From: VRUE01 sp963703235
Lineage (GTDB): Bacteria > Actinomycetota > Thermoleophilia > Solirubrobacterales > 70-9
NCBI GenBank assembly: GCA_963703235.1
Contig: OY969802.1
Span: forward strand, 744,001-808,000
Reading direction: 5' to 3'
Length of the DNA: 64,000 nucleotides
Under the pieces are notes generated by a model. It worked only from the letters and a program-made list of their open reading frames with translations, had not been told where the DNA came from and searched no databases. The stretch's first letter is position 1. Each line of letters opens with the position of its first letter. A program made the position numbers and the translations under genes. Positions 41,645-50,955 of this stretch are shown one piece after another.

Positions 41645-42970
41645 GTGGATCAATCCAGAAACGGGCGCAGCAACGAGACGCACTACAGCGCCAACGGCGC
41701 CGGTGTCTCCAACCGGCGCGCCCGCCAGCGGGCGCTGGCGATCGGAATCGCCGACGGCGAGGAGGAGGGGGAGCCGCTGGCGGAGTTGAAGGAGCTGCTG
41801 CGGACGGCCGGCGTGGCGACGGCGGGGGAGATGCTGCAGCAGCGCTCGGCGCCCGATCCCGACCGCTACTTCGGCCGCGGCAAGCTGGCCGAGCTGAAGG
41901 CCGAGATCGAGCGCTCCGGCGCCAACGTGGTCGCCTGCGACGACGAGCTGGCGCCGCGTCAGGAGCGCAATCTGGAGGCGACCCTCGGCGTGCCGGTGAT
42001 CGACCGCACCGCGGTGATCCTCGACATCTTCGCCGACCATGCCCACTCGGCCGAGGGCAAGCTCCAGGTCGAGCTGGCGCAGCTCGAATACAACATGGCG
42101 CGCATGCGGGGGCTCTGGACCCACCTCGAGCGCCTCGGCGCCGGCCGCATCGACGGCGGCATCGGCACCAGGGGGCCGGGTGAGACCCAGATCGAGACCG
42201 ACCGTCGCCTCGCCCGCGACCGGATCGCGGCGCTGCGGCGGCGGCTGCAACGGCTGGAGCGCAACCGCGGCACGATGCGGGCCCGTCGCGAGCGCTCCTC
42301 GCTGCCGCGCGTCGCCCTCGCCGGCTACACCAACGCCGGCAAGTCGACCCTGCTCAACGCCCTCACCGGCGCCGAGGTCGGCGTCGGCGACCGTCTCTTC
42401 CACACCCTCGACCCGACCACCCGCAGCTTCGAGCTCTCCGGTCGCGACTACCTGCTCACCGACACGGTCGGCTTCATCGAGAAGCTGCCGCACCAGCTGG
42501 TCGAGGCCTTCAAGGCGACCCTGGAGGAGACCGTGCTGGCCGACCTGATCCTGCACGTGGTCGACGCCGCGGCGCCGGAGCAGCGCCGGCTGGCCGACAT
42601 GCGGGCGGTCGACGCCGTGCTGGACGAGATCGGGGCCGGCGGCAAGCCGCGCCTGCTGGTGCTCAACAAGGCCGACCTGCTTGACGAGGAGGAGCGCGGC
42701 GAGGCACTGCTCCGCCACCCGGACGCCGCCCTCGTCTCCGCTCTGGAGGGCGAGGGAAAGGAGAGCCTCCGCGCGCGGATCGAGACGGCCTTCGAGGACA
42801 CCCTGGCCGAGGTCGAGCTGCTCGTCCCCTACAGCGAGGGCGCGCGCCTGCACGAGCTGCACGAGCTGGCGGGCGAGCTGGAGCGGACCGAGCGCGAGGA
42901 CGGCGTTCTGGTCAGCGCCAAGGTCCCGGTCTCGGAGCTGCACCGCTTCGACGACCTCGCCGTCGCTTAG
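41645..42970 (+). CDS. hflX: Ribosome-rescue GTPase HflX
   Basis: 441 residues. The N-terminal HflX domain (AELKELLRTAGVATAGEMLQ, PDRYFGRGKLAELK, NMARMRGLWTHLERLGAG and the glycine-rich GGIGTRGPGETQIETD) precedes the GTPase domain with P-loop GYTNAGKSTL, switch II DTVGFI and NKADLL. The C-terminal extension is short. It splits stalled or stress-damaged 70S ribosomes. It follows the recA-miaBA-dapF series of actinobacterial genomes although separated here by three unrelated genes. dut starts 12 nt downstream with its own -10 box. Confidence 0.94.
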   Translation: MDQSRNGRSNETHYSANGAGVSNRRARQRALAIGIADGEEEGEPLAELKELLRTAGVATAGEMLQQRSAPDPDRYFGRGKLAELKAEIERSGANVVACDDELAPRQERNLEATLGVPVIDRTAVILDIFADHAHSAEGKLQVELAQLEYNMARMRGLWTHLERLGAGRIDGGIGTRGPGETQIETDRRLARDRIAALRRRLQRLERNRGTMRARRERSSLPRVALAGYTNAGKSTLLNALTGAEVGVGDRLFHTLDPTTRSFELSGRDYLLTDTVGFIEKLPHQLVEAFKATLEETVLADLILHVVDAAAPEQRRLADMRAVDAVLDEIGAGGKPRLLVLNKADLLDEEERGEALLRHPDAALVSALEGEGKESLRARIETAFEDTLAEVELLVPYSEGARLHELHELAGELERTEREDGVLVSAKVPVSELHRFDDLAVA

Positions 42971-42973
42971 GCT
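42968..42973 (+). promoter_or_regulatory. -10 hexamer TAGGCT of dut
   Basis: TAGGCT ends 8 nt before the GTG at 42982 and overlaps the hflX stop codon. Confidence 0.5.
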
Positions 42974-42981
42974 TCGCCGCC

Positions 42982-43413
42982 GTGGAGCTGCGGGTCGCGA
43001 GGCTGAAGGAGGAGGCACGGCTGCCCAGTCGCGCCCACGAGGGCGACGCCGGCCTCGACCTCTACGCCTGCGAGCCGGGCCACCTGGGGCCGGGGGAGAG
43101 ATGGAGCATCGGCACCGGAGTCGCGGTCGAGATCCCGGCCGGGCACGCCGGCCTGGTGCTGCCGCGCTCCGGGCTGGCACGGGACCACGGCATCGCCCTG
43201 GTCAACAGCCCGGGGCTGATCGACTCCGGCTACCGCGGCGAACTGCGGGTGCTGCTGCTCAACACCGACCCCGCCGAGACCTTCCGGGTCGAGCCGGGCG
43301 ACCGGATCGCCCAGCTTGCGATCGCGCCGATCGCCACGCCCGAACCGGTGGAGGTCGACGACCTCACCGAGTCGCTGCGCGGCGGCGGCGGCTTCGGCTC
43401 CAGCGGCCGCTAG
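42982..43413 (+). CDS. dut: dUTP diphosphatase
   Basis: A 143-residue trimeric dUTPase of normal length. The five motifs are visible: AHEGDAGLDLYA, PRSGLARDHGI, GLIDSGYRGELRVLLLN with the catalytic Asp, RVEPGDRIAQL and the C-terminal GGGGFGSSGR arm that closes over the phosphates. It keeps dUTP out of DNA. GTG start. Its stop overlaps the end of the convergent RTX-like gene. Confidence 0.95.
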   Translation: MELRVARLKEEARLPSRAHEGDAGLDLYACEPGHLGPGERWSIGTGVAVEIPAGHAGLVLPRSGLARDHGIALVNSPGLIDSGYRGELRVLLLNTDPAETFRVEPGDRIAQLAIAPIATPEPVEVDDLTESLRGGGGFGSSGR

Positions 43414-45539
43414 CGGCGACGGACCTGGAAGTCGAACGACGCTGGCGAGCGGTCGCGGTTGCCGGCCCGGTCGATCGCGAAGACCCGGAACGCGTGCCAG
43501 CCCGGCGCGACCAGATAGGCGCGCGGCGAGCGGCAGGGTCGGAAGGGACGGCGGTCGAGCCGACAGCGGAAGCTGGCGCCCGGCTCGCCGGCCGAGAAGG
43601 CAAATGCGACCCGGCGGCGGGGGCGGGCGGCGAGCAGCAGTCGGGCCGGTCGGTGGAGGAGCCGGGTTGCGGGCGGTCTCCTGTCCCCGCTGGGTCGTCG
43701 CGGTGGCCTGGGTGGGATCGAGGACGAGAACCCCGCTTCCCCGCCGGGCGGCTGTTCGGGGCTGGGGTCGGGCGGCGTGTTCGGCGGGCGGAAGCTGTTG
43801 GGGGCGCGTTCCTCGACGTCCTCGCAGGCGATCGGCGCCGGGTCCTGGCCGGAAAAGTCGATCAGCGCCGTGTCGAAGCCCTCGCCGCACTCGATCGAGG
43901 CGTCGGAATCGCCCGAGTTGGCGAGGATGACGTCGTCGCCCGCCAGGGCCGAGTAGACGTCCTCGCCTGGCCGGCCCAGCAGCTGGTTGTTCCCCGCGTC
44001 GCCGAGCATGACGTCGCCGAGGCTGGTCCCCTCGGTGTCCTCGATCGCTTCCAGGGCGCTCAGCAGCGAAGCGCTCGAGCACTGCGGCTGACCGCCCGGC
44101 CCGACCAGGCCGGCCCGCTGGGCGCCCATGTCGATTGCGACCGCCGCGTTGAAGTTCGCCCAGTTGGCGTTGTCGCGGTCCGGCCCGCCGTCGAGGAGGT
44201 CGCCGTCGCAGACCGCGTTGGAGATGAAGAGGTCCTCGCCGCTGCCGGCGTGGAGCTGGTCGTCGCCGCCGTTGTTGGGCACCGCGTCGTCGCGGCCGCC
44301 GGCATCGACGACGTCGGCGCCGTCGCCGTCGACGAGCGCGTCTTCGGTCGGCGCGCCGGTCAGCTGGTCTTCGCCGGCTCCGCCCAGGAGGACGATCGAG
44401 GTGGCTTCGGTGAAGCCCGAGCCGAAACCGGAGACGGCGAGGGTGTCGTCTCCCTCCAGGCCGGCGAGCACGATCGAGTCGGGAGCGAGAGGGGCGGGGC
44501 AGACCACCTGGCCGCCGGCCGGGGTGCCGCAACCGCCGTCCGCGCTGGGGCCGGTGTCGAAGCCGCCGTCCGATCCGGAGCCGAGCGAGAAGGTGACCGT
44601 GTTCGCGGCGTAGGTGGCGGTGACTGCGTCATCCTCGTCGCTCCCGGTCAGGTACAGCGCCGGGCTCTCTCCGGATTGCACGGCCATCAGCCCGACCGAG
44701 ATCGCACCGGGGTCGCGCAGCACGACCTCCTCTTCGTCGCTCTCGCACTCGAAGGTCGCAGCGGCGTCGCAGCTGTCGCCGTCGGCGCCCCCGTGGGCGA
44801 CGTCGGCGCCGCCTTCGCCGAGGATCACGTCGGCGCCGCCGCCGCCGTAGAACGTCTCCGCGTCGGCCGTGCCGACGATGAAGTCGGGGAAGGCGCTGCC
44901 GATCACGGTCTCGAAGCTGGTTCCGCCGAGCCCTTCGTCGACGCCGCCGCCGGAGGGGGCGAGGCCGTTGTCGCCGAGGCCGCTCTGGAGGTTGACGTAG
45001 GCGCCGCGGCCCTCCCTCTCGGCCGGGAACCCACCGTAGTCCGAGACGCCAGGCCGGTCGAAGAACCCCGGCGTCGCACCGGTGGCGTAGCTGAGCGTGT
45101 CGGTGTCGGCGGCCGCGCCGCTGTCGGCGATCGCGTCGATCGTCGCGTCGCCGCGAGCGAAGTCGTCGCCCCCCTCGCCGTCGAGGGAATCGGCGCCGAA
45201 GCCGCCGGAGAGGCGGTCGTCGCCCGCGCCTCCGCGCAGTTCGTCGTCGCCGACCCCGCCGTAGAGGCGATCGCCGCCTTCCCCGCCGAGGAGCGTGTCG
45301 TTGCCGCGCTGGCCGTAGAGGGTGTCGTCGCCGCCTTCGCCCCTGACCGTGGTGACGCCGCGCGGGGCGCGGATCGTGTCGGGGCAGGGGGTGCCGACGA
45401 TCGTGTTGCCGGTCGTTTCCGGTCCTTCGGCGCAGGTCGGCGCGGCGGCGGTCGGTGGCGCGAAGACGGCCAGCGCCAGCTGCGCGGCGAGCAGCGCCGC
45501 GACCGCGAATCCACCCCGGGGACTGCGCGCCATGGCCAT
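43410..45539 (-). CDS. Secreted calcium-binding (RTX-like) repeat protein with Ig-like C-terminus
   Basis: 709 residues. Signal peptide (GGFAVAALLAAQLALAVFAP, then TAAAP). A long array of nonapeptide repeats of the form GGxGxDxLxG starts near residue 60 (GEGGDDTLYGQRGNDTLLGG) and recurs to about residue 540 with less regular inserts, forming a calcium beta-roll. A Pro-rich linker leads to a small C-terminal beta domain (FRCRLDRRPFRPC, then FRVFAIDRAGNRDRSPASF) common in Solirubrobacter-type surface proteins. No protease or lipase signature is seen. Cysteines hint at disulfides. It lies downstream of gatD, separated by 27 nt. Confidence 0.87.
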   Translation of the reverse strand: MAMARSPRGGFAVAALLAAQLALAVFAPPTAAAPTCAEGPETTGNTIVGTPCPDTIRAPRGVTTVRGEGGDDTLYGQRGNDTLLGGEGGDRLYGGVGDDELRGGAGDDRLSGGFGADSLDGEGGDDFARGDATIDAIADSGAAADTDTLSYATGATPGFFDRPGVSDYGGFPAEREGRGAYVNLQSGLGDNGLAPSGGGVDEGLGGTSFETVIGSAFPDFIVGTADAETFYGGGGADVILGEGGADVAHGGADGDSCDAAATFECESDEEEVVLRDPGAISVGLMAVQSGESPALYLTGSDEDDAVTATYAANTVTFSLGSGSDGGFDTGPSADGGCGTPAGGQVVCPAPLAPDSIVLAGLEGDDTLAVSGFGSGFTEATSIVLLGGAGEDQLTGAPTEDALVDGDGADVVDAGGRDDAVPNNGGDDQLHAGSGEDLFISNAVCDGDLLDGGPDRDNANWANFNAAVAIDMGAQRAGLVGPGGQPQCSSASLLSALEAIEDTEGTSLGDVMLGDAGNNQLLGRPGEDVYSALAGDDVILANSGDSDASIECGEGFDTALIDFSGQDPAPIACEDVEERAPNSFRPPNTPPDPSPEQPPGGEAGFSSSIPPRPPRRPSGDRRPPATRLLHRPARLLLAARPRRRVAFAFSAGEPGASFRCRLDRRPFRPCRSPRAYLVAPGWHAFRVFAIDRAGNRDRSPASFDFQVRRR

Positions 45540-45566
45540 CGGTTACCCGAACAGGTTGCCTGGCAC

Positions 45567-46304
45567 TCAGTTGCGCAGGGCGACGGCGCGCGCGCACTCC
45601 TGCGCCGCCAGCTCGAGCCTGTCGTCGAGCGGCTCGAGGTCGGGCAGCGCCCCGTAGCGCCGCTCCAGCCCCAGGGCGATCAGGCGGTCCGCCAGCCAGG
45701 CGTTCTTGGGCAGGAGCGGGCCGTGCAGGTAGGTCCCGATCATGTTGCCCCAGCACACCCCCTCGAAGCCGTCGCCGCCGTTGTTGCCGAAGCCGCGTAG
45801 GACCCGGCCGAGCGGCTGGGCGCCCTCGCCCAGGTAGGTGCGGCCGCCGTGGTTCTCGAAGCCGGCGATCGTCCGCGGGCCCTCGCCGAGGTCGGCCTCG
45901 ATCGCGACGTTGCCGATCAGCCGCTCGCCCGGCTCGCGCACCGTCTCCAGGTCGGCCAGGCCGAGCCCGGGTAAGCGCTCCTCGCCGAGCTGGTAGCTGT
46001 GGCCGAGCAGCTGGTAGCCGCCGCAGACAGCGAGCAGGACGGCGCCGTCGTCGACCGCGGCGGCGAGCGCGTCGCGCTTGCTGGCGACCATGTCGGCGGC
46101 GACCGCGCGCTGGTCGCGATCCTGGCCGCCGCCGAGGTAGAGGAGATCGTGCGCGGCGGGGTCGACGCTCTCGCCCGGGCCCGCCGTCGCATGGGCGAAG
46201 CCGATCCCGCGCCACTCGCAGCGTCGCTGCAGGAAGAGGATGTTGCCGCGGTCGGCGTAGATGTTCATCTGCTCCGGGTAGAGAGCGAGGACGCGGAGCT
46301 CCAT
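45567..46304 (-). CDS. gatD: Lipid II isoglutaminyl synthase, glutamine amidotransferase subunit GatD
   Basis: 245 residues of the CobB/CobQ-type glutaminase fold. The nucleophile Cys94 is in LLAVCGGYQLLGHSY, the same number as in Staphylococcus aureus GatD, and the catalytic His194 is in GTYLHGPLLPKN. The start MELRVLALYPEQMNIYADRG is diagnostic for GatD rather than cobyrinate synthase. It supplies ammonia to MurT for amidating the D-Glu of lipid II. The ATG overlaps the stop of the methyltransferase by one base (TGATG); an upstream in-frame extension was rejected. Confidence 0.93.
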   Translation of the reverse strand: MELRVLALYPEQMNIYADRGNILFLQRRCEWRGIGFAHATAGPGESVDPAAHDLLYLGGGQDRDQRAVAADMVASKRDALAAAVDDGAVLLAVCGGYQLLGHSYQLGEERLPGLGLADLETVREPGERLIGNVAIEADLGEGPRTIAGFENHGGRTYLGEGAQPLGRVLRGFGNNGGDGFEGVCWGNMIGTYLHGPLLPKNAWLADRLIALGLERRYGALPDLEPLDDRLELAAQECARAVALRN

Positions 46305-47020
46305 CAGCGAGCCTCCTTTGCCAGCAGGACGACGGTCGAACCGACGTGATCGAGCGTCGCCGGGAGCTCGTGGCGCCCCGCCGACCGCAGGCCCGCTCGC
46401 GCCGCCTCGTCCTCCAGCTCGGCCGCACCGAGGACCCGCAGATGGACCTCGTCCGTCTCCTCGTTCAGCTCGCCGGCGGGAGAGACCGTCTGCCGCAGGC
46501 GCCGGACCCGGATCGCCCCCGAGTCGACGACGGCGTCGAGCGGCAGGCTCGAGTAGACCCAGCCGTCTATCTCGCACGCATCGGGAAGCGGAGTCGATGG
46601 GAGGCGATCCGCGATGGCGGTGTCCTCGACGATCGCCAGCGCCGCGATGGCCCCCGGCCGCAGGTGGGCGACGACGCAGCGCAGGCAGCTGGCGCGCTCC
46701 TCAGCGCCGTCGAGGAGCTGGATCAGCTGCATCGGGACCAGCACCAGGCCGAACTGCACCCCGAGCTCGAACTCCCTGGCATCGCCCACCTCGGCTTCGA
46801 CCGGCAGCCCCTCGCCGCGCTCGCTCAGAGCCGCGACGAAATCGGCCTCGAGGTCGAGACCAAGCACTCGATGTCCCCGCCGCGCGAGGTTCAGCGCGAC
46901 CCGCCCGGTCCCGCAACCAAGGTCCAGGATCGGACTACCCGCCTCGTCCGCCAGCTCCTCCCACAGCGCGAGGTCAGCCGAGTAGCTCCCGCACTCGAGG
47001 TCGTGCCAGATCGTCGTCAT
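46304..47020 (-). CDS. Class I SAM-dependent methyltransferase between murT and gatD
   Basis: 238 residues. Motif I is ILDLGCGTGRVALNLARRGH, the acidic residue VLGLDLEADFV binds SAM, and motif post-I/IV is FGLVLVPMQLIQLLDG. The N-terminus (MTTIWHDLECGSYSADLALW) has a mostly conserved-type aromatic entry helix. Start ATG 47020 overlaps the murT stop by 4 nt and its own stop overlaps gatD by one base, so it is co-translated with both subunits of the lipid II amidating complex. Substrate unknown; a cell-wall precursor is the obvious but untested candidate. Confidence 0.85.
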   Translation of the reverse strand: MTTIWHDLECGSYSADLALWEELADEAGSPILDLGCGTGRVALNLARRGHRVLGLDLEADFVAALSERGEGLPVEAEVGDAREFELGVQFGLVLVPMQLIQLLDGAEERASCLRCVVAHLRPGAIAALAIVEDTAIADRLPSTPLPDACEIDGWVYSSLPLDAVVDSGAIRVRRLRQTVSPAGELNEETDEVHLRVLGAAELEDEAARAGLRSAGRHELPATLDHVGSTVVLLAKEAR

Positions 47021-48408
47021 CGCCAGAACTCCTCGGCCAGCCCGCGCGCGGAGAGCAGCTTGTGCAGCTCCAGCAGGGCGGTGTAGGTGGGCAGGGCGAA
47101 GAGGCGGCCGGGCGCCGCGGCGACCGCCCGGTCCAGCGACGCCTCGATCCCCGGCTCGACAGCGAGCGCCTCCTCGGGCCAGCCGGCGTACTTCAGCCGC
47201 AGCGCCAGCTCCGGCGCCCGGGTGCCGGCGCAGGTGACGTGCCGCACGGCGCCGGCCAGCAGCTCGAAGTCGGCGTCCCAGACCCAGGAGACGTCGCGGC
47301 CGTCGGCGATGCGGTCGTTGAGGCCGATCCAGAGGTCGAGGCCACCCTCGCCGTCCTCGAGCTTCAGCGTGCGCAGGATCTCGTTGGCCCCGGCCGGGTT
47401 CTTGATCAGCAGGATCGAGACCGCGACGCCGTCGACGGGGACGGTCTCGACCCGGCCGAAGGCGCCGCGGGCGGAGCTCAGCGCCGCCGCGATCCGCGCC
47501 GGCTCGACGCCCAGCTGCAGGCTGGCGGCGACGGCGGCGAGGGCGTTGTAGACGTTGTAGAGGCCGGGCAGCGGCAGCTCCAGCTCCAGCTCTCCGCCGG
47601 GCGTGCTCACCGTGACCGCGGAGCCCCGCATGCCGCGCAGCTCGATCCGGGTCGCCGCCACCTCGGGCGCCGGTCGCTCCGCCCCGCAGGCCGGGCACGA
47701 GTAGTGGCCGAGGTGGCCGACGAAGGCCCGCGCGTAGGCGTAGGGCTGGCCGCAGCGGCGGCAGTGCTTGGCGTCGAAGGCGTGCTGCAGCTCGGGCAGC
47801 GCCTGCGAGGCGTCCTCGACCCCGAAGTAGAGGACGCCGTCGCGCAGCTGTCCCTCTCTATCGCGTCCCAGATCGGCGACCAGCGGGTCATCGGCGTTGA
47901 GCGCGAAGCGGGTGCGGCCGGCCCGCGCGGCGACCGTCCGCGACCACTCGTCGGCGAGCGCCTCGATCTCGCCGTAGCGGTCGAGCTGGTCGCGGAAGAG
48001 GTTGCCGAGCACGATCAGCGAGGGGTCGAGCTGCTCGGCGACCTGCGGCAGCCAGGCCTCGTCGACCTCGAACAGGCCCTCGCCGCCGCGCTGCTCGAGC
48101 AGCGCCGTCGCGATCCCCCAGGTCATGTTGGAGCCGGCGCGGTTGTGGATCGGCTGTCGGCCAGCGGCGGCGAGGACGGAGGCGAGCATGCCGCTGGTCG
48201 TGGTCTTGCCGTTGGTCGCGCTGACCAGGGTCACCGCTCCGTCCAGCTGGGCTCCGAGGCGGGCGATGGCGTCGGGGGCGAGGCGCAGCAGCAGCCTGCC
48301 CGGCAGGGTCGTGCCGCCGCCCCTGCCGCTGGCCCGGCTGGCGGCCCCGGCCGCCCTGGCGAGGAGGCGCTTGGCGCCGAAGAGCGCCCCGTTGGAGGCG
48401 GTGCTCAC
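47017..48408 (-). CDS. murT: Lipid II isoglutaminyl synthase, Mur-ligase-like subunit MurT
   Basis: 463 residues. ATP loop SATNGKTTTSGMLASVL at 64-80, Mur-ligase core, a four-cysteine zinc ribbon unique to MurT inserted in it (Cys216, 219, 238, 241 in CRRCG and CPACG), and the C-terminal DUF1727 domain (NPAGANEILRTLKLEDG, ending ALLELHKLLSARG). It activates the alpha-carboxylate of D-Glu in lipid II with ATP and uses ammonia from GatD. GTG start, overlapping the lipid-kinase stop by 4 nt. The order murT-methyltransferase-gatD departs from the usual adjacent murT-gatD pair. Confidence 0.94.
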   Translation of the reverse strand: MSTASNGALFGAKRLLARAAGAASRASGRGGGTTLPGRLLLRLAPDAIARLGAQLDGAVTLVSATNGKTTTSGMLASVLAAAGRQPIHNRAGSNMTWGIATALLEQRGGEGLFEVDEAWLPQVAEQLDPSLIVLGNLFRDQLDRYGEIEALADEWSRTVAARAGRTRFALNADDPLVADLGRDREGQLRDGVLYFGVEDASQALPELQHAFDAKHCRRCGQPYAYARAFVGHLGHYSCPACGAERPAPEVAATRIELRGMRGSAVTVSTPGGELELELPLPGLYNVYNALAAVAASLQLGVEPARIAAALSSARGAFGRVETVPVDGVAVSILLIKNPAGANEILRTLKLEDGEGGLDLWIGLNDRIADGRDVSWVWDADFELLAGAVRHVTCAGTRAPELALRLKYAGWPEEALAVEPGIEASLDRAVAAAPGRLFALPTYTALLELHKLLSARGLAEEFWR

Positions 48409-49301
48409 TCCCCGTCCCGCGGCGGCGCGATCACGCTCAGGGCCCGCGGCAGGATCCGCAGCGAGGCGGGCAGGTCGGTGAGGTGCTCGCCGTCGGCGTA
48501 GACGGCGAAGGGGCGGCTGGCGCTCAGCTCGAGTCGCGGCGTGCGGAAGACCTGGACCTCGTCCTCCTCGACGTGGACGCCCTTGAACACCTTCGGCAGG
48601 TTAGCCAGGAAGCGCAGCTTGCCGACGGCGCCGACCGTGACGACGTCGAACTCGCCGTCGGCCAGGTCCGCGTCGGGGGCCAGCATCATGCCGCCGCCGT
48701 AGGCGCGGTTGTTGGCGGCGCTGACCGAGTAGCCGCTGAGGCGCAGGTGCTCCTCGCCGACCTGGATCGTGAAGCGGGCGGGCTTCCAGCCGAGCAGGGT
48801 GCGGATGCCGGCGTAGGCGTAGACGAGGTTGCCGCGCAGCAGCTTCGTCTCGTTCGCGAGCCGGTTGGCCTCGGCGTCGAAGCCGGTGCTGGCGATGCCG
48901 AGGAAGCGCTTGCCGTTGGCCTCGCCGACGTCGATGCGGCGCAGGTGGCCGCTGGCCAGGTTGGCCACCGCCGCGGCTGGCTCTGCGGGGATGCCGAGGA
49001 TACGGGCGAGGTCGTTGCCGCGCCCGGCCGGGACGATGCCGAGCGGCGTCTCCGACCCGGCCAGGGCGCCGCCGACGGCGCCGATCGTGCCGTCGCCGCT
49101 GAGGACGACCGGCACCTCGCCCGCCTCGGAGGCGAGCAGCGCCCGGCCGACGGCGTCGTCGAGGTCCCGGGTCCGCGCCACTCGGAAGGGGATGCGGCGA
49201 GCGTCCAGCGCCGCCTCGACCTCGGGCAGCAGCCTCAGGGCGCGGCCGTGCGCGGAGGACGGGTTGACCAGCAGGAGCAGCGGCATTCCCTCGATCGGCA
49301 T
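48405..49301 (-). CDS. Diacylglycerol kinase-family lipid kinase
   Basis: 298 residues of the DAGK_cat (YegS/DgkB-like) family. It begins LLLVNPSSAHGRALRLLPEV, the catalytic loop reads VVLSGDGTIGAVGGALAGS (GGDGT in most members, here SGDGT), then IVPAGRGNDLARILG and IASTGFDAEAN. The C-terminal domain carries the metal-binding ADLADGEFDVV. It phosphorylates diacylglycerol or a related lipid, feeding phospholipid or isoprenoid-lipid turnover. It is first in the murT-gatD transcript and has its own -10 box. Confidence 0.88.
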   Translation of the reverse strand: MPIEGMPLLLLVNPSSAHGRALRLLPEVEAALDARRIPFRVARTRDLDDAVGRALLASEAGEVPVVLSGDGTIGAVGGALAGSETPLGIVPAGRGNDLARILGIPAEPAAAVANLASGHLRRIDVGEANGKRFLGIASTGFDAEANRLANETKLLRGNLVYAYAGIRTLLGWKPARFTIQVGEEHLRLSGYSVSAANNRAYGGGMMLAPDADLADGEFDVVTVGAVGKLRFLANLPKVFKGVHVEEDEVQVFRTPRLELSASRPFAVYADGEHLTDLPASLRILPRALSVIAPPRDGE

Positions 49302-49309
49302 CGCGCGGC

Positions 49310-49315
49310 AGCCTA
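49310..49315 (-). promoter_or_regulatory. -10 hexamer TAGGCT of the lipid-kinase/murT/gatD operon
   Basis: On the minus strand TAGGCT ends 8 nt before the ATG at 49301, with the spacer GCCGCGCG identical to that before wecB. Confidence 0.55.
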
Positions 49316-49326
49316 TTCGGGGTCGC

Positions 49327-49947
49327 TCACTCGCCGGTGAGTCGACCGACCCAGAAGCTGCCCGCCCCGGCCGTGCCGATCTCGACCGGCTCGATTCCGT
49401 GCTGGAGGAACTTCCAGGTCAACAGGCGGGGGCGCGTGTAGAAGGGGGTGTCGACGCCCCAGCTGGAGGCGACGACGACGTGGCCGCCGGGACGCAGCAC
49501 CCGCGCCAGCTCGGTGAAGAAGGGCGGCATGTTGAGCTGGGCGACGAGGTCGAAGGAGTCGTCGGGGTAGGGGAGGGCGGCGGCGTCGCCGAGCTTGAAG
49601 GCGATCCGGCCCTCGGGGTCGAGCCCGACCTTCGCCACCGCGGCTCGCACCATCTCCGCGGAGATGTCGATGCCGCGCACGCGGGCCTGGGGGAACTCGC
49701 GGGCGAGGAAGAGCGTGCCCGCGCCGGTCCCGCAGCCGACGTCGAGGATCCGTTCCGGCGCCCGGCCCACGTGCAGCACCGCGGCCGCCAGCGGCATCAG
49801 GTGCTCGCTGCCGCCGGCTCCGGTGCGTCTGTCCCAGCCCTCGGCGCGCCGCGAGAAGAAGCGCCTGGCAGGGCCCCTCAGCAGCGGCCACAGCCACGGT
49901 GCCCGGACGATGACCTGGTTGATCGCGCGGCCCGCAAAGCGCCTCAT
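49327..49947 (-). CDS. Class I SAM-dependent methyltransferase
   Basis: 206 residues. Motif I is ILDVGCGTGAGTLFLAREFP, then VRGIDISAEMV and the DAAALPYPDDSFDLVAQLN segment, which is the UbiE-like arrangement. The N-terminal 35 residues are basic and aromatic (NQVIVRAPWLWPLLRGPARR) and could lie on the membrane surface. Probably acts on a lipid or quinone-type substrate, by fold only. It is upstream of the lipid kinase with a 25-nt gap. Confidence 0.85.
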   Translation of the reverse strand: MRRFAGRAINQVIVRAPWLWPLLRGPARRFFSRRAEGWDRRTGAGGSEHLMPLAAAVLHVGRAPERILDVGCGTGAGTLFLAREFPQARVRGIDISAEMVRAAVAKVGLDPEGRIAFKLGDAAALPYPDDSFDLVAQLNMPPFFTELARVLRPGGHVVVASSWGVDTPFYTRPRLLTWKFLQHGIEPVEIGTAGAGSFWVGRLTGE

Positions 49948-49993
49948 GAACGTGCCTGAGGTTAGTCCCTGATCGTCTTTTCGCGGTCTCCTT

Positions 49994-49999
49994 TAGGCT
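49994..49999 (+). promoter_or_regulatory. -10 hexamer TAGGCT of the cyclophilin gene
   Basis: TAGGCT ends 8 nt before the GTG at 50008; the box and the TCGCCGCC spacer are identical to those of dut. Confidence 0.55.
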
Positions 50000-50007
50000 T
50001 CGCCGCC

Positions 50008-50694
<687 letters not shown>

Positions 50695-50790
50695 GAGCCT
50701 CTAGGCTGGCCTCACTGTCATCGTCGGCCCAAGGCCGGCGGCAGCGTCCGACCCGGTCGGTTGGTTCTCGGGAAGGCGGCGAGCTGACTC

Positions 50791-50955
50791 CTAGGCTGGC
50801 TGTCGACCTGGAGGTCTGACTTTCATGCGTTGTGTCGCCCGCCGCCGCCCGAGGATCCCCGGCTTGACTTGATAGGAGCGTGGCAACCGCCCCGAGTGAG
50901 GTTCGTCAGCCGGAGGTCCGTCCGAAGGCAACGACCAATCGAAGGGACAGGCCAG
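50791..50955 (+). ncRNA. Candidate IS110 bridge-RNA region
   Basis: Non-coding stretch between the presumed left end and the transposase ATG. It contains short stems such as GACCTGGAGGTC. IS110-group elements transcribe a structured ~150-200-nt RNA from this position. No specific guide loops could be assigned by eye. Confidence 0.4.
50861..50878 (+). repeat. Left copy of an 18/16-bp direct repeat bracketing the transposase gene
   Basis: GGCTTGACTTGATAGGAGC here matches GGCTTGACATAGGAGC at 52041-52056 apart from a 3-nt indel. Both copies place TTGAC before TAGGAG. Confidence 0.65.

Noticed and set aside
43410..45539. CRISPR-like or tandem DNA repeats in the RTX-like gene
   Set aside because: The periodicity is at protein level (nonapeptide repeats); the DNA units vary and lack constant spacers.
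42681..45800. 1039-codon plus-strand open frame opposite the RTX-like gene
   Set aside because: The minus-strand gene has a signal peptide and clear GGxGxD repeats; the plus frame is Arg/Ala/Val-rich without motifs.
46318..48501. 727-codon plus-strand frame opposite murT and the methyltransferase
   Set aside because: Shadow frame; murT, the methyltransferase and gatD are recognisable on the minus strand.
50701..50800. CTAGGCTGGC at 50701 and 50791 as a target-site duplication of the IS110 element
   Set aside because: IS110 elements do not make such duplications, and both copies lie on the same side of the transposase gene; used only as a rough left-end marker.
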